Source: CBDCWQ01 sp965223435
GTDB lineage: Bacteria; Myxococcota; Kuafuiibacteriia; Kuafuiibacteriales; Kuafuiibacteriaceae
Assembly: GCA_965223435.1 (NCBI GenBank)
Contig: CBDCWQ010000023.1
Coordinates: 558,001-622,000 of the forward strand
Length of the DNA: 64,000 bases
Direction: 5' to 3'
The translations under genes were made by a program, and so were the position numbers. The notes below the pieces were generated by a model. It did no database searches. It saw nothing but the letters and a program-made list of their open reading frames with translations, and was not told the DNA's origin. Below, piece by piece: positions 54,233 through 63,825 of this stretch. How positions within the stretch are numbered: position 1 is the stretch's first letter; each line of letters opens with the position of its first letter.

Positions 54233-57200
54233 GTTCATTTTGAAGATCGCGGGGTTCGAAGGATTCTCATTGAGCCTAGGCTGACCATGATGGTGGATTT
54301 ACATCGTGTACCTCGCCAGGGGGAACTTCAGTGTCAGACGCAGCGACTGATGGTGCGAGAAGGGGGTTCGAAGGTGTCGAACTTCCGTTTCGAAGACGTG
54401 GAGTCCTGGGCAACTGTTCGACCGAAACACCTACTCGACGAGGCATTTGAGCTCGCCCCTGGACCTTCCTCGGCGCTCGAGTTCGAAGTGTGCTTTGACG
54501 CCCGCGAGTTTCCGTTGGGGTCGAGTCAGCTGGAGAGAAAAGGGCTCGCCCGCCTAGCGATTAATGATGAGTACACACGAGGTTTCGCTATCGAGATACC
54601 AGGCCCAAGCGCTTCGCCCTTGCCCGCCAACCAGCTTTCAGCGCCAACGAATCTGGCGATAACCGATCAGATCGATTCGGTTGATCTAGCATGGGATCCC
54701 GTACCAGGCGCCGAGCTATACAATGTGTATCGAATTCGTCCGAAAGAAGAGACAGTCTTTGCCTTGGTCGGGCGATCGGATGTAACCGAAGCGGCTATTT
54801 CCATTGCATCGCATTTTACTGAGCGCGACGCCGAGATATACAAGGTTGCGGCTGTGAATGCGCAAGGGGAAAGCGCACTGTCCAAGGGCGCGCAAAGAGA
54901 AACGCGTTCGATTTGTGAAGGCACACGCATTGCGGGTGCCGTCCCCGATGATGTTGCAGGCATTTATCGGGCATTACATCGAGGTGGCTTGCCTCGCGGT
55001 ATTGTGTGGCGGACCCATTCTCATGAGCTTTATTGGAGTACCGAAAACACAAACGGTCGTTGGGAACTGCGTGAAATGGAGTCAAACAAACCCAAATTGT
55101 GGTGTACCCCATCCGATCATCGTTTTGCATTTGATCCTTCGAAGTGTTCTCCCTGGTTCGAGAGCGTACGCTCGGCGGGGGAGACGACCCGTGTCGAGAC
55201 GAGGGCGGAACTCAAGTGTGTTCCGACCCTGCCCAGCGCATATTCATATTTGAGCGCCCGGCAGCTGGACCTCGACGAAGAGCCGCCGCCGATTTCGTAC
55301 GAGCTTTGGGGGGCGTCAGGGTATGAAGGTCTCGAAATGAGAACCCAGGTTATCCAAGATTCGACGGGCGAGGTCTTTTACAGAGGTGGACCCTGGCCAC
55401 TCGAGGAGGCCGGCGATGTGAATGAGGTCATTGAATGGACTCGGGCACCTACGGTCGGCGGCTACCGCATGGTGCTCTACGTGGTCGAACCGGGCGTGGA
55501 CTGTGAGGCCGAGGCGCTTCTGAACACCTGCCCGTTGGCCTATGATACCAGAAGCTATTCGCTCGACGTTGTGGCATCCGGATCCTTCGGCAACGGGGGG
55601 AAATTGATGGTGTGCGTAGATACCGAAGGATCTACAAGCAGGTACGGGGTTGGCGTATCGAAAGCGACATCGATCAGCTGCACGGTCGAGAACCACTCGG
55701 AGAAGACCGTGCGCCTCAAGCCAGAGTACGATCAGACGCTCTTGGTCGCCAGCGGTCTGGAAGGCGAATGGATTGAGGTTCCCGCGGCGACGGCGTTGGA
55801 TTCGGGTGAGGTGACGGTGAAGTTTTCGGCCAACCGGTCGTCTGCACCGAACGGCATCACCAAAGCACCGGTGGTCTTTCGAAGTGAAGACGGTTCCGAG
55901 CAAGTCACGCGTCACTGGAATGTAGATGTGGACGAACGGAGGGACAGGGAGCTTGTCGTAGAAGAGGGCGAGCGAATCACCTTCGCGGCGCATTCGACTC
56001 GCAGGGTGAGTCCTTCGTGTCAGACCAATCGCATCACGCTGCGCGGTGGCGGCCAAGACTCCTCAGTGATACGCGTGAAGAGCGTTCGCCCTTGGGCGAA
56101 CGTTCGCCCTCCTTCATTGTCAGAGGAGGGCGTCGAAATCCAACCGGGATCCGAGGGTGTGCTTGAGATTGAAGTCTGCGTCGATGCGTCCAAAATCCCC
56201 CTTGGGAGTCATGATTCAACCGATTTGCGCTTGGCCCGGCTGAGCTTAGACGGCACGTTGGTGGGCAGCTTGTGGATGGAGAACTCAAAACAGAGCACCA
56301 AAGCGCTTTCTTCAGATGTCTTGCCGGCTCCAGTGGGTTTGCGGTCTTCACCGTTTCTGTACGCAATCGATTTGAGTTGGCGTGCGGTATCTGGTGCCCA
56401 AGGATACAATCTTTATCGGCGCGCCGCCGGCACCTCTGACCCTTATGAACTTGTTGCGGCAATAGGCAAAGGGCAGACGTCTTTTTCGGATTACTTTTTC
56501 GACCACGCTATGGAGCACGCGGTCAGGGCAGTCAACAGTCAGGGGGAGAGTGAGCTGTCGGCGTCCATTAAGAGCGAGGCACTCATTAAACCGGTGGTGG
56601 CAACCAAGATTGCTCCATGGGAGCTGCCTCCACGAGGACTCATCGTTCGTTTCGACTATCCTTCGGTGAAGCATGAGACTGACTTGGCAACGTGGGAGAA
56701 GGCGGCCACTGAGGCTGGCGCGTATTTCGAGACCATGTCTGAAGGACAATTTCGTATCTTGTTTGACGTCAGCGAGGTTGTTGTTCGGGCGCCCCTGAGG
56801 CCCACAAGAAAAAACGGCTACGCTTACGAGGGCTCCGGTCGGCAGGCCGGTCGAGATTTCATGACAGACGACTTTACCAAGATCCTCTTCGAAACGGCCG
56901 ACGCCCACGTTGATTTTTCATCCGTGGATCTTGTTCTGCTCGCGCTTCCAGATCCGAATAACAGCTTTCACTCGTATTTTTCCCCTATCGTTGGGGGCGT
57001 GCGGGTAGACGGTCGAGAGTTTAGCCCGCACGTCGCGCTCACCGAAAGTTTTGGTTGGCGGACCATCGCGCATGAAACGATGCATTGGCTGGGCTTAGAC
57101 GATATGCACTCTCAAATAAGCTATTACCCGGAGCATTTCGCCGGTACTTGGGACCTGATGGGGCATGGAAAAGGACTTTCGGCGGTCAGCCGTGTCGAGC

Positions 57201-57625
57201 TCGGATGGGTAAAGCCCCGTGTCTTTGTCGACAATCAAGACGATGTTTCGGTGGCCATGGGTGAAGTCATTCAAGTCTTCGTTCCTGGTTCAAAAGAACA
57301 TATTCTCATTGAGAACCGTCAAAAACGAGGACCAGACGAAGACTTGCCAGGCGAGGGCATCATGATCTGGCACGTCAGTGGGACAGAGGGCGGTCGAAGA
57401 CCACAACTCGTGAAAGCATGGGAGGGCCTAGGGCTTGAGGCCGAGGCCACAGGAGGGGGGACGGACCGCGAGACCACGCTTTTTTTCCTTGGGAACACCG
57501 CGCCTGGTTACAAGAATCGCTTCGATGTCACCGCAGAAGATGGTACCCCAGCAGGCTTTTACATCGATGATTTCAGCGAACCAGGCCCGGTCATGACATT
57601 TGATCTTCATTTTCATGAGCGTTGA
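54233..57625 (+). CDS. Giant exported protein, C-terminal part with M6-like metalloprotease
   Basis: Continues the preceding frame after two +1 insertions (runs TTTT at 54186-54189 and CCC at 54229-54231); corrected, the segment reads FRDVLTGEETTRNFPVHFED without a break. It has two units of a beta module (each with a NF/VDVDE-type end and an SCQT/QCQT Cys), two fibronectin-III-like modules (DLAWDPVPGAELYNVYRI, DLSWRAVSGAQGYNLYRR) and a C-terminal protease. The motif HETMHWLGLDD is the HExxHxxGxxD zinc site, and GTWDLMGHGKG is the Met-turn region of M6 (immune inhibitor A-type) peptidases. The active-site Glu is present, so activity is plausible. As written, no start codon with a good ribosome-binding site exists for separate translation. 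Confidence 0.85.
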   Translation, partial: VHFEDRGVRRILIEPRLTMMVDLHRVPRQGELQCQTQRLMVREGGSKVSNFRFEDVESWATVRPKHLLDEAFELAPGPSSALEFEVCFDAREFPLGSSQLERKGLARLAINDEYTRGFAIEIPGPSASPLPANQLSAPTNLAITDQIDSVDLAWDPVPGAELYNVYRIRPKEETVFALVGRSDVTEAAISIASHFTERDAEIYKVAAVNAQGESALSKGAQRETRSICEGTRIAGAVPDDVAGIYRALHRGGLPRGIVWRTHSHELYWSTENTNGRWELREMESNKPKLWCTPSDHRFAFDPSKCSPWFESVRSAGETTRVETRAELKCVPTLPSAYSYLSARQLDLDEEPPPISYELWGASGYEGLEMRTQVIQDSTGEVFYRGGPWPLEEAGDVNEVIEWTRAPTVGGYRMVLYVVEPGVDCEAEALLNTCPLAYDTRSYSLDVVASGSFGNGGKLMVCVDTEGSTSRYGVGVSKATSISCTVENHSEKTVRLKPEYDQTLLVASGLEGEWIEVPAATALDSGEVTVKFSANRSSAPNGITKAPVVFRSEDGSEQVTRHWNVDVDERRDRELVVEEGERITFAAHSTRRVSPSCQTNRITLRGGGQDSSVIRVKSVRPWANVRPPSLSEEGVEIQPGSEGVLEIEVCVDASKIPLGSHDSTDLRLARLSLDGTLVGSLWMENSKQSTKALSSDVLPAPVGLRSSPFLYAIDLSWRAVSGAQGYNLYRRAAGTSDPYELVAAIGKGQTSFSDYFFDHAMEHAVRAVNSQGESELSASIKSEALIKPVVATKIAPWELPPRGLIVRFDYPSVKHETDLATWEKAATEAGAYFETMSEGQFRILFDVSEVVVRAPLRPTRKNGYAYEGSGRQAGRDFMTDDFTKILFETADAHVDFSSVDLVLLALPDPNNSFHSYFSPIVGGVRVDGREFSPHVALTESFGWRTIAHETMHWLGLDDMHSQISYYPEHFAGTWDLMGHGKGLSAVSRVELGWVKPRVFVDNQDDVSVAMGEVIQVFVPGSKEHILIENRQKRGPDEDLPGEGIMIWHVSGTEGGRRPQLVKAWEGLGLEAEATGGGTDRETTLFFLGNTAPGYKNRFDVTAEDGTPAGFYIDDFSEPGPVMTFDLHFHER

Positions 57626-57784
57626 GACGAGGCGCCCAGGCCGAGTTTTCGGTTTCGCGTCTCAGATGGGTTGAGGGGGAGCTGGCGAAGGCGGTGAAGC
57701 TTTGGCCCCCCCTCAAGAGTGTCCGGGTATGCAATTCGTTACGGGCGCGCGAGATTGCAGTCAGGGACCCGGACCGGTCGTACC

Positions 57785-59316
57785 CTAGTCCTGTTGTGCC
57801 GAGTACAACAAAGAGACCTCTTCGTCCGTGAGGGCGCTGTTGTAGACCCGTACATCATCGATATCACCTTCAAAATAAAACCCGTTGTTCTCGCCATCAA
57901 AGGTGAGCGCTTCGGAACCATCTCCGATGAATCCGAAGCGGGTTACTCCGGTTCCGAGCGGCTGGCCTCCGTGCGGGTTGGGGGCATGGACAGCCAACAC
58001 ACCGTCGACAAAAATACGTTTGTCGGCCCCATCATAGGTTCCGCAGATGTGATGCCATTCACCATCGTTGAGCGTCCAATTCTCAGCTGCGAGGTCATCA
58101 ACGGTATCGGCAAACGTAGAAAACGCAGGAGCACCGGTGACGCCATGGACATAGAGATTGAAGTACTCAGACCGATCGAAGTCGATAAGCGCCCAATTCG
58201 ACGACATGGATGTGCCCGAAAACGAAGTTTTGGCCCAGGCACAAAGGGAAATCTCTGGCACGGGTTGGCTAAAGGAGCTGCGAAGCGCAATCAGGTCGGT
58301 CGTTCCGTTAAAACGCCTGGCGCGACCGGTTGGACCCTCAACGGATGTCGTTCCGTACATCACGTTTTCTTGCGGCTGGGCAATATTTTCTGCGCCGTCA
58401 TCCAGAGGAATGTGATCCACCAATCCCCGGCACACAACGGACGTACACACGGGTGTTTCGTCTTTGGCCGCATGAAGCAAAGCGACCTCCTCGTCGGCGA
58501 GGCTTCTGCCGTACACGCGGACGTCATCAATGTCACCTTGAAAGTAAAGGTTGTTGCGCACACCGTCGAAGGCGAACGCTTCGGAGCCGTCTCCGATGAA
58601 TCCGAATCGGGTTGCCCCGGTTCCGAGCGGTTTGCCTCCGTGGGGGTTGGCGGCATGGACGGCCAGCTCCCCATCGACGTAGATGCGTTTGTCGACCCCG
58701 TCGTAGGTTCCGCAGATGTGATGCCATTCACCATCGTTGAGCATCAATGGCTCGGCCGTAAGATCATGGATGGTTCCGCCACTCGTTGAAAACCCGGGTG
58801 CTCCGGTTACGCCATCCACATACAAATTGAAGTATTCGGAACGGTCGAAGTCGATGAGCGCCCAATTCGAAACCGCGCTGGGGCCCGAGAACGAAGTCCT
58901 GGCCCAGGCACACAAAGAAATCGCAGGAACAGGGGCGCTAAAGTGGCTGTGAAGTGCAATCACATCACTCGTTCCATTAAATCGCCTGGCACCACCGATC
59001 GGGCCTTGGACTGCTGTTGTGCCGTGCATAAGGTTTTCTTGCAGGCTCACGAGATTGTCTGCGCCGTCATCCAAGGAAATGTGATCCACCAATCCTCGGC
59101 AGACAACTGCGGTGCACCCGGGAGCGTCCCCTTTGGCCGAGTACGAAAGACCGACCTCGTTGTCGGTGAGGCTTCTCTCGTACACTCGGACGTCATCGAT
59201 GCTCCCTTGAAAGTACAAGTTGTTTCGTTCACCGTCGAAGGCTGTTGCTTCCGAGCCGTCTCCAATGAATCCGAAGCGCGTTTCTCCCGTTCCGAGTGGT
59301 TGGCCTCCGTGGGGGT
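57785..59316 (-). pseudogene. LamG region of the broken trypsin-type protein
   Basis: The 3' remainder of LamG module 1, then two full LamG modules (CRGLVDHI.LDDGA, ALIDFDRSEYFNLYV.GVTG, GEWHHICGTYDG, GDIDDVRVY) with a 669-bp period. It continues the protein that starts at 61179 but is out of frame with it because module 1 has lost 211 bp relative to module 2 (module spacing 458 instead of 669). The end LTDEEVSLLYSAQQD is intact. LamG modules bind sugars or proteins outside the cell. Confidence 0.8.
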
Positions 59317-60279
59317 CGCCCAGTTCGAAGCCATGATAGTGCCCGCGTACGAAGTCTTGGCCCAGGCACACAAAGAGATCTCAGGAACGGGTTGGCTAAA
59401 TGAGGTACGAAGCGCAATGACGTCGCTCGTTCCGTTGAAACGTCTTGCACGGCCGACCGGACCTTGGACTGCTGTCGTGCCGTGCATGACGTTCTCCTGC
59501 GGGCGGGCAAGGTTGTCTGCACCATCGTCCAGCGGTATATGATCGAGCAATCCTCGTTCTAGTGGATCGTCCCCATCAGGTTCGTTGGACGGGGCCTCAC
59601 ACGCCGTAGCGAACCCAAGCGACCACGATAACACCGTTCCGGCCGGCGTCGGGAATACGACGTCGGGCGCAAAATAGTCATAAATCCTGAGTTCCCAGCG
59701 ACCCTCGACGGGCTCACCGCGGAAGACCCCCAGGGGTTCATCGATGAGCAGGGCTCCGCCATCTGCCTCGTAATCTCGAAGTCGCAGGACAGTCTCTGTC
59801 CCGCTCGGCGAAGTCAGCGATGCGCCCAATTCGAATAGATCTTCGTGGGCCAGATCGAGCGAGAGCTTCACGTCGACCGCACGGCCTCCGCTGTCTACAT
59901 CGATAGAGGATACAAGATCGTTGATGCCATCGTTTGGAATGGTCAGAGGCACATTCTCGTCCTCATTCACGGTCGTGCACGGTGCCGAATTCATCACCAA
60001 CACGTCCACCGCGTGTTCGGTACTCACTTGGTCGAAGCCAACGTAAGCTTTGGCGGTGATGGTTGCGAAACCGTCGACGGCATCGGTCGAGTCCCATTCG
60101 AATTCAAAGGGCGCCGATGAATCTTCCAGCTCAGTTCCGTCGGGCAGGGTAAAGACGACTCGGTCAATGTCTGCTGATACCGAGGCAGCACGTGCAGAAA
60201 CAAATACCTCTCCATTCAAAAGCGCCCCACTTTTTGGACTATCGAGGACAACCACCGGAGCCGAGACGACTTGTTGTAT
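59317..60279 (-). pseudogene. Ig-like and proprotein-convertase P domain of the broken trypsin-type protein
   Basis: Directly continues the trypsin frame after its TGA. It has a bacterial Ig-like module (VVLDSPKSGALLNGEVFVSA, FEFEWDSTDAVDGFATITA), then a P domain (PLTIPNDGINDLVSSIDV, LAHEDLFELGASLTSPSG, WELRIYDYFAPD), then the first part of LamG module 1. The frame is correct through SNWA, where the 211-bp deletion throws it off. P domains accompany bacterial serine proteases and stabilise them. As the gene stands this part is not translated with the protease. Confidence 0.78.
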
Positions 60280-61179
60280 TCATTGTTCGTAAAAGGAGAC
60301 CCGCGCGTAGAGCCCTGGAAAACTTTCCTCCGCGCAACCAAGCCCCCAGCTCACCACGCCCGCCAAGACGAAACCCGTTCCACTTGGGTCGGGAACGACC
60401 AGAGGGCCACCGCTGTCTCCCTGACAGGCATCTTTGCCACCGATGCCGATGATACCGGCAGCGAGCTGGTCTGCTGTGATCTCCCAGTCGGAGTACAGTG
60501 CGTTTCGACGATACATGGTCTGCGCCATAGCGTTGGAAACAATGGGGACCTCGGCGCTGTACAATTGGTCTGGTGATTCACCGCCTTCGCTGAGTGTCCC
60601 CCATCCGGAAACGGTCGCGTCAATTCCATCGCGCACCAATTCAGCGGCGAGAGACTCGGTGGCGAGCGGGATCTGAGCGACGTCGGGCGCTGTGAGGTCC
60701 AGCGGTTCCACCAACCGCAATAGGGCGATGTCTCGCCCCAAAGACGGCTCTACGTATCCTGGATACGAAACAATCCTCAACACTTCGCGCACCTGCCCGT
60801 CGGCGTCAGAATGACTCACAGGGGACGAACCCGCGACCACGCGCAGGTCTCGGTGATCCAGCCCATCGACACAATGGGCTGCGGTCAGGATCCAGTACGA
60901 ATCAATGATGGAACCTCCGCAAAAATGGAATGGCGCTGAGCCCAAAACAGGATGGTCTTGTAAAGAAACTTGCCAAGGGAACTCTCCAATGTTTGAGGGT
61001 ACGTCGCCGACGATTGCGCCTTCTTCGGTTTTTGTGGTTTCTGCATGCCCACAAGCAATGAATGTGACGCCCAAGAAGAGCAGTTGGAGTGTGTTGCGAA
61101 ACACGCGCTTACCACGCTCGGCTGTTGCGCGATGTGTCTGAGCTGTTTGGCTCAGATGAGATGGAATGATGGCTTTCAT
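60280..61179 (-). CDS. Trypsin-like (S1) serine protease, lipoprotein-anchored
   Basis: 299 residues. AGGAGGA lies five bases before the ATG. The leader LLFLGVTFIAC ends in a lipobox. The propeptide runs to AIVGDV, where cleavage before Ile would activate a trypsin fold. Catalytic triad: His in ILTAAHC (about 102), Asp in RDIALLRL (about 150), Ser in KDACQGDSGGPL (about 256). The last strand GLYARVSFYEQ is followed by TGA at a place where the trypsin helix normally starts with Trp (Y..W). The downstream frame is open, so the natural protein was longer. The protease domain itself is nearly complete and may still fold. Confidence 0.85.
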   Translation of the reverse strand: MKAIIPSHLSQTAQTHRATAERGKRVFRNTLQLLFLGVTFIACGHAETTKTEEGAIVGDVPSNIGEFPWQVSLQDHPVLGSAPFHFCGGSIIDSYWILTAAHCVDGLDHRDLRVVAGSSPVSHSDADGQVREVLRIVSYPGYVEPSLGRDIALLRLVEPLDLTAPDVAQIPLATESLAAELVRDGIDATVSGWGTLSEGGESPDQLYSAEVPIVSNAMAQTMYRRNALYSDWEITADQLAAGIIGIGGKDACQGDSGGPLVVPDPSGTGFVLAGVVSWGLGCAEESFPGLYARVSFYEQ

Positions 61180-61511
61180 GCGTCCTCCTGATGAATAGCC
61201 GAACTGTTTTTGGTCGACACACGGTCATTGGTGTCAACGCGCTCAGTTCCTATTTCTAACGTTTAGCAATGGGCGTCGCTCTTTACTGGCGAGCATTCGA
61301 TAGGGATCAAGAGTCCGACAACGCCGTATAACAGCCACCTACGACTGCCTTCGGTTTTGGGGCGATAAAACTCTCGTTCTTGACCGGGTCACCGCAGTAA
61401 AGAAACCACGGGACATTTAAAACGGAGTATCGCTCCTTTAGACCCAATACTGTACGGGATGCGGACTTGTAGGTCTTGGTGCGTAGCTGTTTGTCAGCAT
61501 CGGTGTAGGAC
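61180..61511. other. Intergenic stretch, no gene seen
   Basis: Upstream of the trypsin-type gene and downstream of the oxygenase gene, both minus strand. A 73-codon minus-strand frame here has no recognisable domain. The trypsin promoter should lie here. Confidence 0.4.
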
Positions 61512-62369
61512 CTACTTGTCCGTACCAAACTGACCGATCACTTCAAAGGGCGCTTCATGTTCTGAATTCTGGGCGCGCTGCAAGAAGGTTTCGAAGGGGG
61601 CCTTGGAATGCAACTCATATTGGGGAATGTGGCGCAACGCCGAAGCCTTCAGGCTGTATTGCTCACAGACCAGACTGACGCGAGTTCTTGGAGAAAGGGT
61701 AGGCGCTGTTTTGGATTCGCCGACGTCGTCTGCGTATGGAGGATGAGTATCGACGGTTTTGTTAGCGGCATCACCGGTGAGGACTTCGTGGCGGAGGTCA
61801 CCACGAAAATGCAAAAGAGCACCGCGTTGGGGTTCGATGTCGGCGCGCAAGCGATTTCCTTCATACAACTTGAGGAGGCCGCCGTGCCCGGGCTGCAAAT
61901 AAAGAACACTCACCATGCGAGGGATGAGCTCGGGGACGCCGCTGGGGGTTCGCAGGGTCGCATCGACATGGGCGCCGACGCCGGAGCCCGGTGGCAGCGC
62001 CAGGACATTCAGGTACAACGCGTTGGTCTTGCCCGATCCCAGGGTTCCCTGTAAACGCTGGCGCCAGTTGCACAGTTGATGCCTTTTGGGATCTCTGAGG
62101 ACTCGCTCAACATAGTGGGCCAGGGGTGGCAGCTCTTGGCGGAGGCGCGCAACGCCAGCCGTGCGGAGCGTCACCGCAAAACCCCGGCTCTTGTAGAAGC
62201 TGCCGCGCAAAGTGCTTCGGTTGACGAACCCGGACGCGGCAATACAGTCCAGTAGGGCACAGACCTCAGGGTTTGAGAAGGCCTCGGGGGTGTAGACATG
62301 GGTGCCCATACCTTGATCCTGAGGAGCGATAGCTGGGATTGAAGGCCAAGGCGAGCGTTTACTCGGCAT
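61512..62369 (-). CDS. 2-oxoglutarate/Fe(II)-dependent oxygenase
   Basis: 285 residues. The double-stranded beta-helix motifs are HVD (about 134-136, the iron-binding His and Asp), RHEVL (His about 194, third iron ligand) and RTRVSLVCEQY (Arg about 230, the 2-oxoglutarate anchor). This is the prolyl-4-hydroxylase-like layout; the reaction would be hydroxylation using O2 and 2-oxoglutarate. The substrate is unknown, and no biosynthetic neighbours are present. Cytoplasmic, no leader. An ATG at 62309 fits the family equally well and removes the Pro/Ala-rich N-terminus. Confidence 0.82.
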   Translation of the reverse strand: MPSKRSPWPSIPAIAPQDQGMGTHVYTPEAFSNPEVCALLDCIAASGFVNRSTLRGSFYKSRGFAVTLRTAGVARLRQELPPLAHYVERVLRDPKRHQLCNWRQRLQGTLGSGKTNALYLNVLALPPGSGVGAHVDATLRTPSGVPELIPRMVSVLYLQPGHGGLLKLYEGNRLRADIEPQRGALLHFRGDLRHEVLTGDAANKTVDTHPPYADDVGESKTAPTLSPRTRVSLVCEQYSLKASALRHIPQYELHSKAPFETFLQRAQNSEHEAPFEVIGQFGTDK

Positions 62370-62614
62370 GGTTGAGCCAAGCTACGCCTTGAGCCCCTCC
62401 GGACCGGCCTTCAGGGGGCCGTTGTTTGTGGGCACGAAGCGGTGATTCTTTGGTCAGGGTCCCAGCTGTACCCCACCGGGGGTTGTGGTTGACGTTTCGT
62501 TGGAGTAGCGCGACGCTCCGCTCTGAGAATTGGTGGAGATGTGGCAAATGCTGAGGGCCGCAGCCCCCGACATGGTGTCTGTATCATCCGGTCCTTGTTG
62601 GTGAAACCGTGAGC

Positions 62615-63325
62615 TCAAGTTTGGCGCGCTTGCCGTCTTGGCAAAAGAGCCTTTACGCGTTTCCGGAGCAGCGCCTTGGGAGTGGTCATTCGCAAGTCTT
62701 TCATGCAGCGTTCAAAATGAGACGATCGGTCGAGCAAACGACAGGTAGACTTGACGAGATCGGCCTCGATGTTGGGATAGGCGGTGCTCGCCTTCTGGAT
62801 CGCCTGGGCAAGGAGCTTCTTGGAAGGGGCCATCATTGCGAGGTCGATGAGATCACGGCTGAGGGTGGCATCATCTAAAAAGCGGTCGGCGTTCGCCAAA
62901 AGCTTGCTGGTTGCCATGTCGAGCGGGGTCAGGGTGGAGATTCCAAAGATGCAATCGTTTTTGCCTGGGGTGTCCAACGCAATCCGGCCCTCTAAAACGA
63001 TTTCGAATTTGATGGGGGTACCGCCCGTCGTGAGCAGGGTCCGAATCCCGTACTGATCGGTGCGCACCGGTCTTGCCTGATGAATGACAGCGCCTGAGCG
63101 GACGATCGCTTGCATGCCTTCCGGTTGTTTCAAGATCTGGCGAAGGTTTCGGTACCCCGGCACACTGGAGACCAAAAAATCGATATCTGCTGACTCGCGG
63201 TATTCGCCATACCGCAAGGCCATCGCGGTACCCCCTCCAAAATAGCATGCGTTGGCTGCGAGCTGTTGGGCGTCCAAAACACCTAAGATAGAGGCAATTC
63301 GAAGATGGTGCTTGCGTTCAAACAA
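62615..63325 (-). CDS. AbiEii-type nucleotidyltransferase (putative toxin)
   Basis: 236 residues. The nucleotidyltransferase signature is YFGGGTAMALRYGEYRESAD with DIDFLV: Gly-rich turn followed by the D-x-D metal pair. FEIVLEGRIALDTPG and the STLTPLDMATSKLLANADRF helix match AbiEii/type IV-like toxins. The start overlaps the upstream Xre-type gene by 8 bp, so the two are co-translated. In AbiE systems the transferase modifies tRNA or a related target and its antitoxin prevents this; the target here is unknown. Confidence 0.85.
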   Translation of the reverse strand: MFERKHHLRIASILGVLDAQQLAANACYFGGGTAMALRYGEYRESADIDFLVSSVPGYRNLRQILKQPEGMQAIVRSGAVIHQARPVRTDQYGIRTLLTTGGTPIKFEIVLEGRIALDTPGKNDCIFGISTLTPLDMATSKLLANADRFLDDATLSRDLIDLAMMAPSKKLLAQAIQKASTAYPNIEADLVKSTCRLLDRSSHFERCMKDLRMTTPKALLRKRVKALLPRRQARQT

Positions 63326-63788
63326 GAAGTCTTCCTCCTCCGATCGTCTTGACGAGCCTGTTCACCAGATCGTGCTCTTTGGGGTCCATGGCGCTGTGGT
63401 CCACGTGGCGCCAATTGCGCTCGTACAGGTCGAGGGCCTCCTGGGGCGTCAGCTCCGTCACACCCTTGCGTTGCCATAGCAACTGCCTCAGCTGAGGGTA
63501 GTCCATCACCTGGATTGTGGTGGGTAGGGGCGAGGGCGTTTGGTCCTCTTGAGGGGCCTTCAGATTGACTCCCATACCGAGCGCATCCATGACCCTCAAA
63601 TAGGCCCCCATCGTCACCGCAGGTTCTCCCTTCTCGACGCGGTGAAGGGTGACCCGGGATAGGTCTGCGGCCTCAGCAGTGGTAGTCGCGCTGACGCCAA
63701 GGGCCTTGCGGCGCGCCCTGATCGCGTCCCCCAATCCTCTCAGTTGTGCCCCGAGGACGGGGCCGAGTGGTGCACAAGCTGCCGGCAT
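63318..63788 (-). CDS. Xre-family HTH regulator (putative antitoxin)
   Basis: 156 residues. The helix-turn-helix is LGDAIRARRKALGVSATTTA with EAADLSRVTLHRVEKGE, followed by PAVTMGAYLRVMDALGM, the Xre/Cro-type layout. The rest has a PQEALDLYERNWRHVD helix seen in antitoxins paired with AbiEii-type transferases. The ATG sits about 3 bases downstream of a probable transcription start, so the message may be almost leaderless. Likely represses its own operon. Confidence 0.8.
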   Translation of the reverse strand: MPAACAPLGPVLGAQLRGLGDAIRARRKALGVSATTTAEAADLSRVTLHRVEKGEPAVTMGAYLRVMDALGMGVNLKAPQEDQTPSPLPTTIQVMDYPQLRQLLWQRKGVTELTPQEALDLYERNWRHVDHSAMDPKEHDLVNRLVKTIGGGRLLV

Positions 63789-63797
63789 ATGTTTCTT

Positions 63798-63825
63798 ATT
63801 ATATGCAAAAAGATATTATTGTCTA
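63798..63825 (-). promoter_or_regulatory. Promoter of the Xre/AbiEii operon
   Basis: On the minus strand, TAGACA (63825-63820) and a perfect TATAAT (63803-63798) are separated by 16 bp. The predicted start of transcription is at about 63791, and the ATG is at 63788. Confidence 0.6.

Noticed and set aside
60256..60282. Stop-codon read-through or recoding in the trypsin-type gene
   Set aside because: TGA is used as an ordinary stop elsewhere in the window, and the companion deletion and frameshift in LamG module 1 show that the gene is simply decayed.
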